Of a DNA stretch of 46,578 nucleotides, positions 1-11,000 are shown in pieces. This stretch comes from Kiritimatiellia bacterium (GTDB lineage Bacteria; Verrucomicrobiota; Kiritimatiellia; RFP12; UBA1067): positions 1 through 46,578 of the forward strand of contig JAFPUH010000035.1 in assembly GCA_017395505.1 (NCBI GenBank), read 5' to 3'. Numbering within the stretch: position 1 is the first letter of the stretch; each line of letters opens with the position of its first letter. Under the pieces are notes generated by a model. The model did not search any database. It saw nothing but the letters and a program-made list of their open reading frames with translations, and was not told the origin of the DNA. The position numbers were made by a program, and so were the translations under genes.

Positions 1-100
1 CAGCTGCGCGAACGGCCTCTGGATTCAACTTCTCGGCCTCGGCCACGATCCTCATGGCTTCGGTCGTTTCACCCTTTCGGGCAGACTCCAACTGTGTCAT
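1..100 (-). CDS. thiC: Phosphomethylpyrimidine synthase ThiC, N-terminal fragment
   Basis: Only the first 33 codons are in the window; the gene continues past the left edge. They read MTQLESARKGETTEAMRIVA and on to NPEAVRAA. This matches the start of ThiC, the radical-SAM enzyme that turns aminoimidazole ribotide into the HMP-phosphate pyrimidine of thiamine. The ATG (98-100) is preceded by a GGAGGG Shine-Dalgarno sequence that is also the 3' end of a TPP riboswitch. That riboswitch independently supports the assignment. The family name comes from the N-terminal motif plus the riboswitch; the catalytic cluster motif lies outside the window. Confidence 0.88.
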   Translation of the reverse strand, partial: MTQLESARKGETTEAMRIVAEAEKLNPEAVRAA

Positions 101-101
101 G

Positions 102-184
102 TTCCCTCCGCAGGCATTACCCTGATTGGTTCAACGGGTTTCATCTCAGCCAAGCCGCACCATGCGGCTCCAGCACCCCGAATG
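102..184 (-). promoter_or_regulatory. TPP riboswitch (THI element)
   Basis: Read on the minus strand, the conserved TPP aptamer blocks occur in order: ATTCGGGGTGC, a GC-rich hairpin (GCCGC..GCGGC), GGCTGAGATGA, AACCCGTTGAACC, then TCAGGGTAATGCCTGCG and GAGGGAAC. CTGAGA and the TAATGCC-TGCG block are the pyrimidine- and pyrophosphate-sensing cores. The aptamer ends on the GGAGGG Shine-Dalgarno sequence, 3 nt before the thiC ATG. Ligand binding would therefore most likely block ribosome access. No separate terminator fits in the leader, which also points to translational control (inference). Confidence 0.95.
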
Positions 185-193
185 TCGGCGCGT

Positions 194-223
194 ATTATAT
201 CATAATCCCGCCGCTCATGTGAA
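194..223 (-). promoter_or_regulatory. Promoter of the thiC riboswitch transcript
   Basis: On the minus strand a TTCACA -35 (218-223) is followed by an 18-bp spacer and TATAAT (194-199) carrying the extended-10 TGA. The start site should fall near position 187, so the aptamer begins almost at the 5' end of the RNA. The -35 sits only a few bases downstream of the alkaline phosphatase stop codon. No intrinsic terminator is visible between the two genes. Confidence 0.75.
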
Positions 224-228
224 GAGCG

Positions 229-1563
229 TTATTGCCGCTCCATCAAAGATTTCAGCGTCTTGGCGATATCGGTGTTGTCTATGAGTCCGGTGAAGCTCTC
301 TGAGCCGGGGCCAATAGCTGTCGTAAGCACAGGTACACCAGTATGTGCGCCGCTCGTCCAGCCGACTCCCGCCTTCGCCTGCATTATGCGCCTCGCCTTG
401 TCGGGAAAGCCGTCCGATGCGAAATGTCGCCTGAGGCTGGCGATATCGTTCTCGCTCAGCGCCATTGGATCTTCCTCGCTGTTGCCGAACTTGAAGCCGT
501 AAGACCTTTCGACCAGCGCCGCAGCCTCGTCGAAACCGGCGCCGTTCTTCTTTAGCTCGTCGTAGCGCGTCTTGAAGGTCGCCGAAGAGCAGGTCTGGCG
601 TCCCAGCAGCTCGACGTAGAAGGCATAGCCGGTCGACGACGCACCGAGGCTCATGCCGCCAGTCTCATGGTCGCCGGTGACGATCACGAGCGTGTCGGGA
701 TGGGTCTTCTGGTAGTCGAGCGCGACAGCCACCGCCCTATCGAACTCCAACGTATCAAAAAGGTTGGCGGCTCCGTCATTGTCGTGGCCGGCGAAATCTA
801 TCCTGCCGCCCTCTACCATGAGGAAGAATCCGTCATCACCCAGCAGTTCAATCGAACGCCTCGTTATCTCCGGCAGGCGAGGCGTATCATCGCCTGGCTC
901 CACGTCTATCGCGTATGGTAGAGCCTGCTCTCCGCCGCGCCACCATACCTTCGCCGTCCCCGGCGCGATGGTCGAAATCGCATCGAAGCCACTACGCCCT
1001 TCGGCGACTACATATCCGTTGGCCTTCGCGATCTCGTAGACGTTGCCCTTCTCTCCGTCGTACTTACCGGCAAGACCGCCGCCCATAAACACGTCGAAGC
1101 CGCTTTCCGTGAGCTGAAGACCGATCTCGTAGAGATGCGACCTGTGCGGACGGTGCGCATAGAATCCGGCGGGGGTCGCATGGTTTATCGTGACGCTGGT
1201 CACTATGCCCACGCGCTTGCCGGACTTCTTGGCGACCTCGGCGCAGCTCTCGAGGCGTCGTCCATCAGGAGAGAGTCCGAGCATTCCGTTGTTCGTCTTC
1301 TCGCCGCATGCGATCGCAGTCACGGCCGCCGCAGAATCCGTCACGAGCGACGAGGCGGAATGCGTGGTTGTCGTGGAGTGGTTAGGCATCGTGTTTATCG
1401 CGAGCGATCCCCCGCCCGTCTTCTTGGAGTACGTCTCAGCGACCATCCGCTGCGCGACACCCATACCGTCGCCGATGAAAAGTATCACGTTCTTGGGCTG
1501 TGCCGCTTCGACCAGCGCCGCCAATGCCGCAAACATCGCAGCGAAGATTGTTTTTCTCGTCAT
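229..1563 (-). CDS. Secreted alkaline phosphatase (PhoA family)
   Basis: 444 aa, close to the usual length for the family. The N-terminus is a signal peptide (about residues 1-21, Ala-rich, ending VEAA). Metal and catalytic motifs appear in order: ILFIGDGMG, VTDSAAAVTA with the phosphorylated serine, MVEGGRIDFAGHDND, VTGDHETGG and SGAHTGVPV. It should hydrolyse phosphomonoesters in the periplasm using two Zn and one Mg. The start codon overlaps the stop of the upstream transporter gene as ATGA and has AGGAGG 8 nt upstream, so the two are translationally coupled. No Pho box is recognised. The strand switches only after thiC. Confidence 0.93.
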   Translation of the reverse strand: MTRKTIFAAMFAALAALVEAAQPKNVILFIGDGMGVAQRMVAETYSKKTGGGSLAINTMPNHSTTTTHSASSLVTDSAAAVTAIACGEKTNNGMLGLSPDGRRLESCAEVAKKSGKRVGIVTSVTINHATPAGFYAHRPHRSHLYEIGLQLTESGFDVFMGGGLAGKYDGEKGNVYEIAKANGYVVAEGRSGFDAISTIAPGTAKVWWRGGEQALPYAIDVEPGDDTPRLPEITRRSIELLGDDGFFLMVEGGRIDFAGHDNDGAANLFDTLEFDRAVAVALDYQKTHPDTLVIVTGDHETGGMSLGASSTGYAFYVELLGRQTCSSATFKTRYDELKKNGAGFDEAAALVERSYGFKFGNSEEDPMALSENDIASLRRHFASDGFPDKARRIMQAKAGVGWTSGAHTGVPVLTTAIGPGSESFTGLIDNTDIAKTLKSLMERQ

Positions 1564-3755
1564 TCGAATATCCTCCTGAAATCTATTCCCTCTGCCGCAA
1601 GCACGAATATCGTCTGCGGCACACCGCCAAGCGCATCGCGCAAAAGCGAGAAGTAGTCGCCGTAGGATACGGCAGGCTCGTCGGCACGAGGCTGTCTCAA
1701 ACCCACGAACGACATCGAGGCGTCGGACGAGCTGTCGCGTATGATGTCGGCGAACGGGCGCCCCTCCGACTCTATGACTCGCGTCTCGGCATCGACTCTG
1801 GCATCCTTGAGATACTTAGCCAGCTCCGACTCGGCCTCTTCGCGGGTGCGGTTCTGAACGATCATGTTAACCCTCAGCCCTGTCGCCGCAAAGCCGTTGC
1901 GCTTAAGGAGGAAGGCCAGCGCCAGCATGAGACCACCGTTAGCGCCTCCGCCACGCCACCATATGTCGATCACACCACCTCTTTCAGGAGGCGTTCCGGC
2001 ATCGCCGACTATCAGCAGGTTGCGGCCCATTCGCGACGTGAGCATTGAGAGTTCGGCGAAGCGCACGCATGCCTCGGAGACCGGCGCGCCTACGATCACG
2101 GTATTGGGCACGATCGGGCCGAAACCGTACGCCCTGACAAGCTCGAACATGCCTGACCAGTCGTCTTCCGCATCGATGAGCTTAACATTCGCCTTGAGGC
2201 CGATCCTCTCCGAAGCCCTCACGACGGCCGCACCAACCTCGTTTTCGCGCTCTGAATTAGAAAAGCCCTTCGGCAGTACGGAGGCGATAGTCACGAGGCT
2301 ACGTCCGCCAGATATTCCGTTCGCAAGCTCCATTAGGCGTCTGTCCTGTATCGGCAGCTGCATGAGCGCGAGTATGTTGGGACGCCAGTTGCGCTCTGCG
2401 TGGCGGGTGTTGGCGAGGTGCGGCAGGGCGTGGCGAACGAGTTCGGCGTAGAGCCCGGTGCGCATGTCGCCCCACTGCGCACGGAGCGCGCGGCGCTTGA
2501 CGAGCCAGTATATCGCCCCCTCGCAAATGAGTGCGACAAACGTCCATCCGGGGCTTATCATCAGCATCGCCGAAAGGCAGAGGGCGAAGCCGAGGAACGA
2601 GAAGAACGCCTTTACGCGGAAGGTCGGACGCCAGGACGGGTTGCTCATCGCCTCCTCGACTGCGGCGCAGAAGTTGAGCAACCCGTAGGTCGAGAGGTTG
2701 AAGAGCGTGAGCGCCGGGGCAATCGCGTTGATGTCGCCAAGCCACACGCAGACCGCCGCCAGGCAGAAGCAGAAGAACGACGAAAGTCTCGGATCGTCCG
2801 CCCGCCCGAAGCCGCGCCCGAACATATGCGGCAAAAGGCGGTCGCGCGAAAGCGCCTGCAGTACGCGCGGGGCGACGAGAAAGCTGCCGACCGCGCTCGA
2901 GAGCGTAGCCGCCCAGACGCCGACCAGAATCGCCATATCCCATCTGGCGCACTTCTGCAGTATCATCGTGTCGGTGCGGAGAATCGCCGCGTCAGGAACC
3001 ATGAAGTTGAGGACGATCGGAACCGCCATGTAGATCGCATAGCCTACCAGCACGGCCGAAATAGTGCCTACCGGAATCGAGCGGCTCGGATCCTTCAGGT
3101 CTCCGGACATTCCGAGGCCGGAGAGTATGCCCGTCACAGCCGGAAAGAACACCGCAAAGACCGTCCAGAAGTCGAGCGCGGGCGGGACGGACGCCGCATC
3201 TGGAGCGGCAAGTCCCTCGGGAGCACCGCCAAGGAAGAACGAAACGAGCGAGAACGCGATCGCCGCCATGATCAGATACTGCGACTTTAAGGCGACGTCG
3301 GCCGAAAGCGTGGAGAGCAGGGCCAGGGCCGCAAGTGTCGCGATGCCGACCAGACGAGGGTCGAAGCCCGAAACTACAGGCAGACCGGAATTCACAAGCG
3401 CCTCCGCAAAACCGGCCACATAGAATGATACGCACACCGTCTGGGATAGCGCGAGGGGTATTCCAAGCGCGGCGCCGGCCTCGAGCCCGAGCGAGCGGGA
3501 AAGTATGAAGTATGCGCCGCCGCCCCTCACGCGCATGTTCGTCGCGAGGGACGAGATCGAAAGGCCGGTTAGCAGCGTAATCGTGCTGCCGATGGTCACG
3601 ATAAGAAGCGAAGTCGGCAGCCCGACGTTGCCGAGCATCCAGCCGAAGCGCAAATACATCACGACGCCAATTATCGTGAGTATGCTGGGGGTGAACACGC
3701 CTTGAAACGTGCCAAATCCGTAGCCTGCGAGTGCAGAGCCCTGCTTTACCTTCAT
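1560..3755 (-). CDS. Bacterial SLC12-type cation-chloride cotransporter (APC superfamily)
   Basis: 731 aa. Residues 1 to about 430 form roughly 12 hydrophobic helices, beginning with FGTFQGVFTPSILTIIGVVM, the hallmark first helix of Na-K-Cl/K-Cl cotransporters. Motifs such as SGDLKDPSRSIP follow. The C-terminal ~270 residues are a soluble SLC12 C-terminal domain. It probably couples Na+ or K+ to Cl- or amino-acid transport; bacterial members are poorly characterised and the substrate cannot be read here. The start is ATG 3753-3755, only 7 nt after a TATAAT, implying a leaderless message. It shares a 76-bp divergent intergenic region with dinB and is coupled to the phosphatase gene downstream. 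Confidence 0.85.
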   Translation of the reverse strand: MKVKQGSALAGYGFGTFQGVFTPSILTIIGVVMYLRFGWMLGNVGLPTSLLIVTIGSTITLLTGLSISSLATNMRVRGGGAYFILSRSLGLEAGAALGIPLALSQTVCVSFYVAGFAEALVNSGLPVVSGFDPRLVGIATLAALALLSTLSADVALKSQYLIMAAIAFSLVSFFLGGAPEGLAAPDAASVPPALDFWTVFAVFFPAVTGILSGLGMSGDLKDPSRSIPVGTISAVLVGYAIYMAVPIVLNFMVPDAAILRTDTMILQKCARWDMAILVGVWAATLSSAVGSFLVAPRVLQALSRDRLLPHMFGRGFGRADDPRLSSFFCFCLAAVCVWLGDINAIAPALTLFNLSTYGLLNFCAAVEEAMSNPSWRPTFRVKAFFSFLGFALCLSAMLMISPGWTFVALICEGAIYWLVKRRALRAQWGDMRTGLYAELVRHALPHLANTRHAERNWRPNILALMQLPIQDRRLMELANGISGGRSLVTIASVLPKGFSNSERENEVGAAVVRASERIGLKANVKLIDAEDDWSGMFELVRAYGFGPIVPNTVIVGAPVSEACVRFAELSMLTSRMGRNLLIVGDAGTPPERGGVIDIWWRGGGANGGLMLALAFLLKRNGFAATGLRVNMIVQNRTREEAESELAKYLKDARVDAETRVIESEGRPFADIIRDSSSDASMSFVGLRQPRADEPAVSYGDYFSLLRDALGGVPQTIFVLAAEGIDFRRIFE

Positions 3756-3762
3756 GAGTAGA

Positions 3763-3792
3763 ATTATAGCAATTGACGCACCTTCGCGTCAA
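3763..3792 (-). promoter_or_regulatory. Leaderless promoter of the SLC12 transporter gene
   Basis: Minus strand: TTGACG (3787-3792), 18-bp spacer, TGC and TATAAT (3763-3768), then 7 nt (TCTACTC) and the ATG at 3755. Transcription normally starts about 7 nt after the -10, which would place +1 on the A of the start codon. There is no room for a Shine-Dalgarno sequence. Confidence 0.8.
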
Positions 3793-3815
3793 GTGAACTA
3801 CAATAAGTGGGATTT

Positions 3816-3824
3816 TGCTATAAT
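3816..3824 (+). promoter_or_regulatory. Extended -10 promoter of dinB, leaderless
   Basis: Plus strand TGCTATAAT, with the TATAAT at 3819-3824. No good -35 is seen at 16-18 bp. Seven nucleotides later is the GTG (3832) that begins the conserved DinB sequence. No LexA-like operator is recognised in the 76-bp intergenic region. Confidence 0.7.
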
Positions 3825-3831
3825 ATGCTGC

Positions 3832-5010
3832 GTGGCGACGATACTTCATGTTGATATGGACGCATTCTTTGCGTCGGTCGAGTTGTTGCACCACCCTGAG
3901 TGGCGCGGCAAGCCCGTGATCGTCGGTTCTGGGCCTCACGAGCGCGGAGTGGTCAGCACATGCTCGTACGAAGCGAGAAGATTCGGCGTCCATTCCGCGA
4001 TGCCGTCGCGAACCGCATACCAGTGCTGTCCACAGGCAATTTTCGTCCGGCCACACATGAAACTCTACAAGGAGGTGTCCGACAAGGTCTTCGACATCTT
4101 CTCGCACTACTCCCCATACGTCGAGGCAGTATCGATCGATGAGGCGTTTCTGGACATATCGGGCACGATACACCTTTTCGGCAGTGCACAAAAACTAGGG
4201 GAGGCTCTACGGGCGGAGATTCGTGAGAAATGCGGCGTCACATGCTCGGTTGGAATTGCGCCAAACCGATTGTTGGCCAAGATAGGGTCCGAGCAGAACA
4301 AGCCTGACGGATTCACCATAATGCCATTCGATCCGGATGGAATCGCCAAATTCCTCGCCGTGAAACCAATCGGCATACTCTGGGGCGTAGGCCGCAACAC
4401 GGTCGAAGCTTTGAAGCCCTATGGCATAACTCTTTGCGGCGACTTGCAGCGGGTTGACGCCGAAAAGCTCGCAACGATACTAGGCTCAAAGGTCGCAGCA
4501 GAATCTCTTAAGGCATATGCGTTCGGAGTTTCGTCCTCCGAGGTCGCATGGCAGCCAGAGTCAGAGAAAAGCGTTTCTAGGGAATATACTTTTGATGTAG
4601 ACGAGGAAAACCGCGAAGTCGTACGACAACGACTCCTCAAGATTGTTGCAGAAGTTGGACGACGCTTCAGACGCGAACTGAGATGGGCAACGACCGCAAA
4701 ACTCAAATTTAGAGACGCCTCCTTTGCAACAATAACGAGACAGATTCCGTTTGACACACCTGCTAGAGACGATATCGCATTTCGAACTAAGGCGCTGGAA
4801 CTTTTCGACAGCGTTTGGCCTAAGGAGAAACCGGCGCGGCTTGGCAGCCTCGCAATCAGGCTTATCGGATTCGGCGTCACCAACATACAGTTGCAGCCTG
4901 ACGGAGACAACCAGCTAGCGCTTTTTGCTAGCAAGGACGATAAAGAGAGGGAGAGGCGCGAACGTCTCTCCGAAACTCTCGATGCATTGCACAACCAAGG
5001 CCTAATCTAA
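3832..5010 (+). CDS. dinB: DNA polymerase IV (DinB, Y-family)
   Basis: 392 aa from the GTG at 3832. The protein opens with VATILHVDMDAFFASVELL, the metal-binding motif I of Y-family polymerases. SIDEAFLDISG (catalytic D-E pair), the helix-hairpin-helix thumb (FLAVKPIGILWGVG) and a little-finger domain follow. It ends with a short QLALFAS element that resembles a beta-clamp-binding peptide (inference). It performs error-prone translesion synthesis. A longer frame runs back to an ATG at 3754, but that would start upstream of the promoter and add a non-conserved 26-residue extension, so GTG 3832 is preferred. It converges with the giant gene, the stop codons being 6 nt apart. Confidence 0.93.
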   Translation: MATILHVDMDAFFASVELLHHPEWRGKPVIVGSGPHERGVVSTCSYEARRFGVHSAMPSRTAYQCCPQAIFVRPHMKLYKEVSDKVFDIFSHYSPYVEAVSIDEAFLDISGTIHLFGSAQKLGEALRAEIREKCGVTCSVGIAPNRLLAKIGSEQNKPDGFTIMPFDPDGIAKFLAVKPIGILWGVGRNTVEALKPYGITLCGDLQRVDAEKLATILGSKVAAESLKAYAFGVSSSEVAWQPESEKSVSREYTFDVDEENREVVRQRLLKIVAEVGRRFRRELRWATTAKLKFRDASFATITRQIPFDTPARDDIAFRTKALELFDSVWPKEKPARLGSLAIRLIGFGVTNIQLQPDGDNQLALFASKDDKERERRERLSETLDALHNQGLI

Positions 5011-5015
5011 ACCAA

Positions 5016-8000
5016 TCACTCGGATGTCTTAGACGGTTTCGCTGGCAGCACCTTAAGACGGAAGAAGCCGCTTGTCTTGGACTTGTCGCGCGGCGAACCC
5101 TTTACCTTGTGAGCGGACCCCGTCGCACGCTCGAACGAATCGACATCGTTCGCAAAGTCGGCGGCTTCGCCCAGCTCGTCCGAAACCTCGTAACCGTACC
5201 AAAGACCCTTTATGGCATTGGAGATAGATACGCTGACCTTTTTCTTGTCCGGATCTTCCGTATCTTCCTCGATTTCCACAGGTTCCTCAAGAGAGGTGTC
5301 CACTTTCGGCTTCTCAACGGTGACAGGATTGAGATCAACTACCGCCTGATACTTGCCGGGTTCGCCGGGAACTTCCTTTGCCACGACAGTGAATTTATCT
5401 GCTGTGAGCTTGTCTGCAATCTGCTCCTCCGTAAGCTGGGGCGTCAGCGACTCCACCCAGGCCGCCGCCTCATCATCATTTGCAGCCGAGAAGACCACCG
5501 GCTCTTCGCTGATCGAGACAGTGCCGGAAGATGTTTCTGTTTCCGGATAAGTCAGCGGCTCTTCCGGTATCGCCGTGCCGAAAGTGGCATTGCCGACAAT
5601 GACCTGATCAGTCAATTTGTCGGCATGGTCGCTGATATACTTGCGGCGATCTGCCACGACGTAGATGCAGTCGTTCGAATCGCAAACGGTGCCTGCGGGA
5701 AGCGTCCATGCTTCCTTCTTCTCCGTACCGGTCTTCAAGGTCCACCCGCTCATGTCGACGACTTCGTCGTTGCCGTTGCTGATGACGATAACGCCGTGGT
5801 CAAGATTAGAGTAATCAACGGTGATGTTAACAGCCAACGCCTCGAACGGACTCTGTGCTTCGGGAATGCCGGCGTTCTTGTCAGACGCATAGCCAACCGC
5901 CCAAGAGGCGTTTGTTATCGAGTGCGTGACGTAGAGATGCTGACGGCGAGGAACGACATAGTTCTCCCAGATGTCGTCGATGCCCGCATCCATATCTTCA
6001 GGACGGTTGTCGCCCCAGACATCAATGGCACTATCGGTATGCTTAGTGTCATTCTGCCGCCACACGCCATCTAGACGCGCATCATCGCGCATGAGATTGG
6101 CGAGCTTGCGCATCTCGAACATGAATGGCGTGGCGCCTTCACGAGTACCAGGCGCTTTCAGCTCCTGATCCATCAGCGTTCTCAGACGGCGCAGATAGAG
6201 GCGGCGGAATTTCGCTGATTGGTATATCGCCTCAAAGCCGCTATTGCCAGCCAGTCCCACTGTGGTAGATGAAGTCTCGTCTTTATGACAAAGAATCGCC
6301 GTGCCGCCATACAGCGGATGGCTCTTGAACCAATCCTGATTGGACATGAGGCCGAAGCGCGTTCCGCCCACATCGTTGTAGTACCACTGCCCAAAACTGA
6401 GGTTGAAGTCGTAGCCAAGCGGCATCCATGTGCCAGTGCCGCGAGAGCCCTCTTTCATTTCGGCATCGTCGTAGTAGGCGCAAACATTCGCCCACACATC
6501 ATCCATCTCCTGGGTGATACGCGCCGACGCAAGGTAGTTGATCCACGCAGGAAGGTTGAACTTCTCGACCACGAACTTGTCGAGGTCTGTGCTATTGTCG
6601 TTGAGCGGGGTTATAAGCCCATCATTCAGCACGGAAAGGTCGTTTTCGTTCTCGTCATCTGGTGTCTTCTTCTCTATGCCCCCGGCAGTGGTCCCCTTTG
6701 CACTCATCGTTCCTACATTCTTGTAGGAGTAGCCGAACTTGTCGAGTCCATAGACATCCTCGATAAGCTCATCCGTGAAGCGCTCGGAGTTGAACGCGAG
6801 CTGGTAGAACTCGCCATTCAGGTTGCACCTCACCGGGAAGTCGAACGGCACCAGATTGCCCATCTTGCGCCACAGCCAGAACGCGATCATCTGTCTCATA
6901 TAGCTGGGGTCTGCAAACTCGCTGATGAGCGATGTCTTGCGGATTCCCTCTATCGTCTCGCCCGTCACGACATCCGTCATCGTAAGCGGATGGGACTTTG
7001 CAAAGCGCAACCCGTGGCTCTTTTTCGTGAAGTTCTTCGACGTATTGCCGCGAAGGTCGATGCGCACGTAGTCGTAGTAGTTTGAGGTGGAAGAGTCGTA
7101 GATGGCGACGCGGGCGTTGTTCGCCAGTGTATAATCCGATGCATCCACATCCATCTGCTCAAGGCTTTCGCGACCCGCGAACATGTGCCAAGTCGGCAGC
7201 GTCGCGCTTTCGAGTTCAGGGGCCTCGACTATGGTGCCGTACCACTCGTATCCGTCATCTGGGTTGTTGAAGCTGGGCGAAGTCCATTCCACTCCTTCGC
7301 CGTCGGTAATCAGTACCTTCCACTGAATGAGGTGGCCTGCGGCAGGCAAGTAGCTCGCCGGTATCGCCGCCGTATACTGATCTCCCCACGCCTTCTTGTC
7401 AGTGGACTTTGTTGTCATGGTCACGACATTAGTTGTCAATGTTGCATCGTCCAAATCCTTCCGATAGACGAGTTTGATGGATTCTATCTTATCTTTTGTG
7501 CGCGGCGAGAAGGTTCCATTCGGATTCATCACTGGATTGATAGGTAGCGTTATCGCATAATCCTCGCCAGGTTTTGCAGGCGGAACAGGGCGAGCGAATT
7601 CGTTGGCCACGTCCGTCTTCTGGAGCGAAGAAATTTCATAGAGCGGTCCGGCATTCGGGCCAATGCGCTTCAGCCTGTCCGTAGACGTGTTCGCCCTGCC
7701 GCGTGTCGGCGTAGGACACATCCAGCGACGAGTGCCTTCGCCTTCAGCCGCATCACCGACGATAATCGACCATCCCTCGGGCAAGTCGCTGGGGATTACG
7801 ACGGTATCGACAACATTGGTCGTCGCGGCATTAGGCATGTAATACAATCTCACAAACGGCGATTTCTTGGGATTCACCTTGTCGCCCCAGACGAGTATGT
7901 TGCCGTAGTCCTTGAATATCTCAGGCTTGCCCTTGAATTTGCCATTCTCAAACGCGCTATCTTTCTGGCTCTTGCTGTTCGAATAGCGTTCGGACGTGTA

Positions 8001-11000
8001 GAATATCGCACGGCTGCGCGGCGGCACAAGGCGGGACGGGAAGTTGCCAAAACCCGCCGGATCCGTCTTCTTGCCGCGGTTCACGCGGATGAAGCGGTAG
8101 TCGGCCAAGTCCGCCCACTGGTCGGACGTATTCTCTACCTCTACCCAGCCGGATTCAAGTCCGTTCACGTCCATCCCCTCCAATGCGCCACGATTCTGCG
8201 CATCCGTCGGCTTCGGCATTATCTCGCTGATGCGAAGGACTGCGGTAGTGGCCGGATTATCCTTGCTTGGAATGTATCCTAGCTCATTGTATAGGGAGAG
8301 CAACGCGAGTTTCATCTCCTGCGTCTCGCCTGTGTAATCCGATAGACAGCTGAAGAGCGATAGTACATTATACACCGAGGATGACACCGCATCGAATATC
8401 TGGCTTCCGCTTCCAAAGTCGGAATGGACAGCGTAAATCTTCATACCCTCAAGCGGATACAAGTTGTCGCAATCGCATCCAAATGCAACGTACTCGGCAG
8501 GCTTATAGAGATTGTTGACTCCTGTCCACATGATGCCAGCGTCCGAGGCGACCTCCTCCCCATCCATATATAGACGCGCTCCGCTCTCCGCATCGTAGGC
8601 TAGAGTCCATACATGAAGTCCGGACAGGTCGAGCATATCAGACTTTTTCGAACTCTTTGTTTTTACTTTGTCGTCAAAATAAATGACAACCGTTCCATCG
8701 CCATTTGCGTAGGCATATACTGGATGACGGCTTGTATCCCTGACATCCACCAACCCCATCAACGCGCCCTCACCATTCTCAGGCAATTCGGCGAGAATGC
8801 TCAACACTACTGCGTTGGTGCTGAAGTTGAGCGTCTCAACGACACCCTTCGAACCGACCTCGATTCCGCCTAAATGTCCGCCAATCGCATTTGCCTCGAA
8901 ACTGGACGGGAATACCCAGCTGACATCGTCACTTGTCGAAGAGTGCTTACACTCCAGAGTTTGGACATCTTCAAGCGCAATATCCTTCAGCCATACGGCA
9001 TCGTCCGCCTCCGGCGTCAAATCCTTGTAGTCGGATGGATTGTTCATCGCGAAACGTTGCGAGAAGACGAAAGTGACTTCGTGCGTTCCATCGGGAATGT
9101 CGATTGCCGCCGCCGTCCAGTCGTTCGTGCATTCAGTCTGCGCAAGGACGGGGGAATCGTCGAGAAGCACGTCGAAGTGCGAATAGTTGTCGCCTCCCAA
9201 AGTAGCGCCGCCAAAGTAGGACTTGTGCGAGAATGAAAGTCTCTTAGGTCCTACGACCGTCGCCTTGAGCGGCGTCGTGCACTGATATGTGTAGTCGGTC
9301 TGATTGTAGCTGCGAATGGTGTCGCCTTCAACCGTCCACGGATATTTGAGGCATGTCTGCCACAGCCCATTCGTCGGCACATTATCGGTCTTGGTGAATC
9401 TGATTGTGCGGACGGGAGAGAGCGTTTCACCGCTCTTGTAGGCAATCTTCAGGTTTCTGTTGATGGTGAAGTTGAACGTAAACGGAGACGTCTGGTGCCA
9501 AGTAGCGCCATCGAGCGTCGGCTCGCTGCCGTCGAACGTGTAGTAGAGTTCCGCGCCCTCGACCGGAGCCTCGACCGTCACTTTGAGCGAGCCATTGAAG
9601 AAGCAGTCGGAGAGGATTTCGTTGCCGTTCTCGTCGAACGCCCTAACGTCGTCCTCGCCGGGCACGACGCTCTCGCGCCACTTTGCGACCTCGCTGCAAG
9701 TCTCCTTCAGGACGCGGGCATTGTTGTTCGTGCTGTCGCCAAGCGCAAAGCCGAATTCCTTGGACGTGGTGGAGAAATACGGCGAAGGATGCGCATATAC
9801 GCCAGTGCCGTCAACATCATAGGCCATTATCGTATGACGCTTGGTTTGGCCATCCATGAAGTAGTAGCCTCGCCCGTACTCGAACGGCGAATTGACTGCG
9901 CTCTGCTGCCTCGCATGTCCGCAGCCCATATTATGCGCATTCTCATGAATCATCGTGTGCTGAGCGCCCGTATCGACGGCGCTGATGCTGCATACGCTGA
10001 AGGCGCAATCGTGCCTGCTTGCGACGTCGGTGCTGTGCGAAAGCGGTATGCTGTCGCCGAGCGTGGCTCCGCCGGACGCCTTGACGAGAAGCGTGACAGT
10101 ATCGGCGCCGCAGAGTTCGCGCGCCGAACGCAGCGTGACGAGCGGACCAGCGCCGGAGACGAGATTCGCGGAAACGGATTCCACCGTCGAATACGTCGCA
10201 TCGACCCTGCACACGCCTGCGAGACGGTACGAATAGAACCTGTCCAGCTTGTTGGTGACAAGCACATCGTTCATCTTCTTAATCTGCTCTTGCGCAAACT
10301 TTTCAAGCGTAACGCCCTTGTTTGCGACATATGCCTGCGCACCATTGTCGTATCCGACAAGAATATCGATCGTTGCAGGCGTCGCTGGCGGTTCAGGATC
10401 GAGATCTTCCTCAGGAACTTCCGCAGGCGCGGCCACACCATCCGCCGTTTGGTTCGCAGGAAGGTACGCAAGCTTTTCCGCGATCGTCATTGCGTCGTAC
10501 GCCGAATCGAAGTTCAGCGATTCCATCACGGCCGCCTCGCTCACGCTGCGGTCGTCAGAACCCAGCTCGATATGCGATGCATATACCTTGAAGCCAGATA
10601 TAGGATTCGGGTTATCATCGTAGCCAGTTGTCAATTTATTCCAGGGACCGCGACCGAAATCGATCCTGTTGGCAACTTTATAGCCTTTATCGACAAATCC
10701 CCATGTTGCAGTAAGGATGAGCGATCCGTCCTGATAAAACTCGAAGCCCTCATCGATCAAGTATTTAAACGTATACAAGTGCGGAGTATCCACCGTCGCG
10801 TCCGGCGTGTTGACAAGTGTATAATATCCAACGTTAACATAACCGTTCCGACTGAAAGTGAATGCCCCATCACCGCTGTAGTCAATCTGACCGGTTATAT
10901 AACTGCCTTTCGACGTGTCAAGAGTCCAAATTCCCATCAGACACCCTGCCTTGTCAGCCGGGAAGGAAGCGACGATGGAGACTGTGATGGAATCGGCGGT

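Noticed and set aside
3754..3831. Upstream ATG start for dinB
   Set aside because: It would lie before the -10 element and add a non-conserved extension; GTG 3832 begins the conserved sequence.
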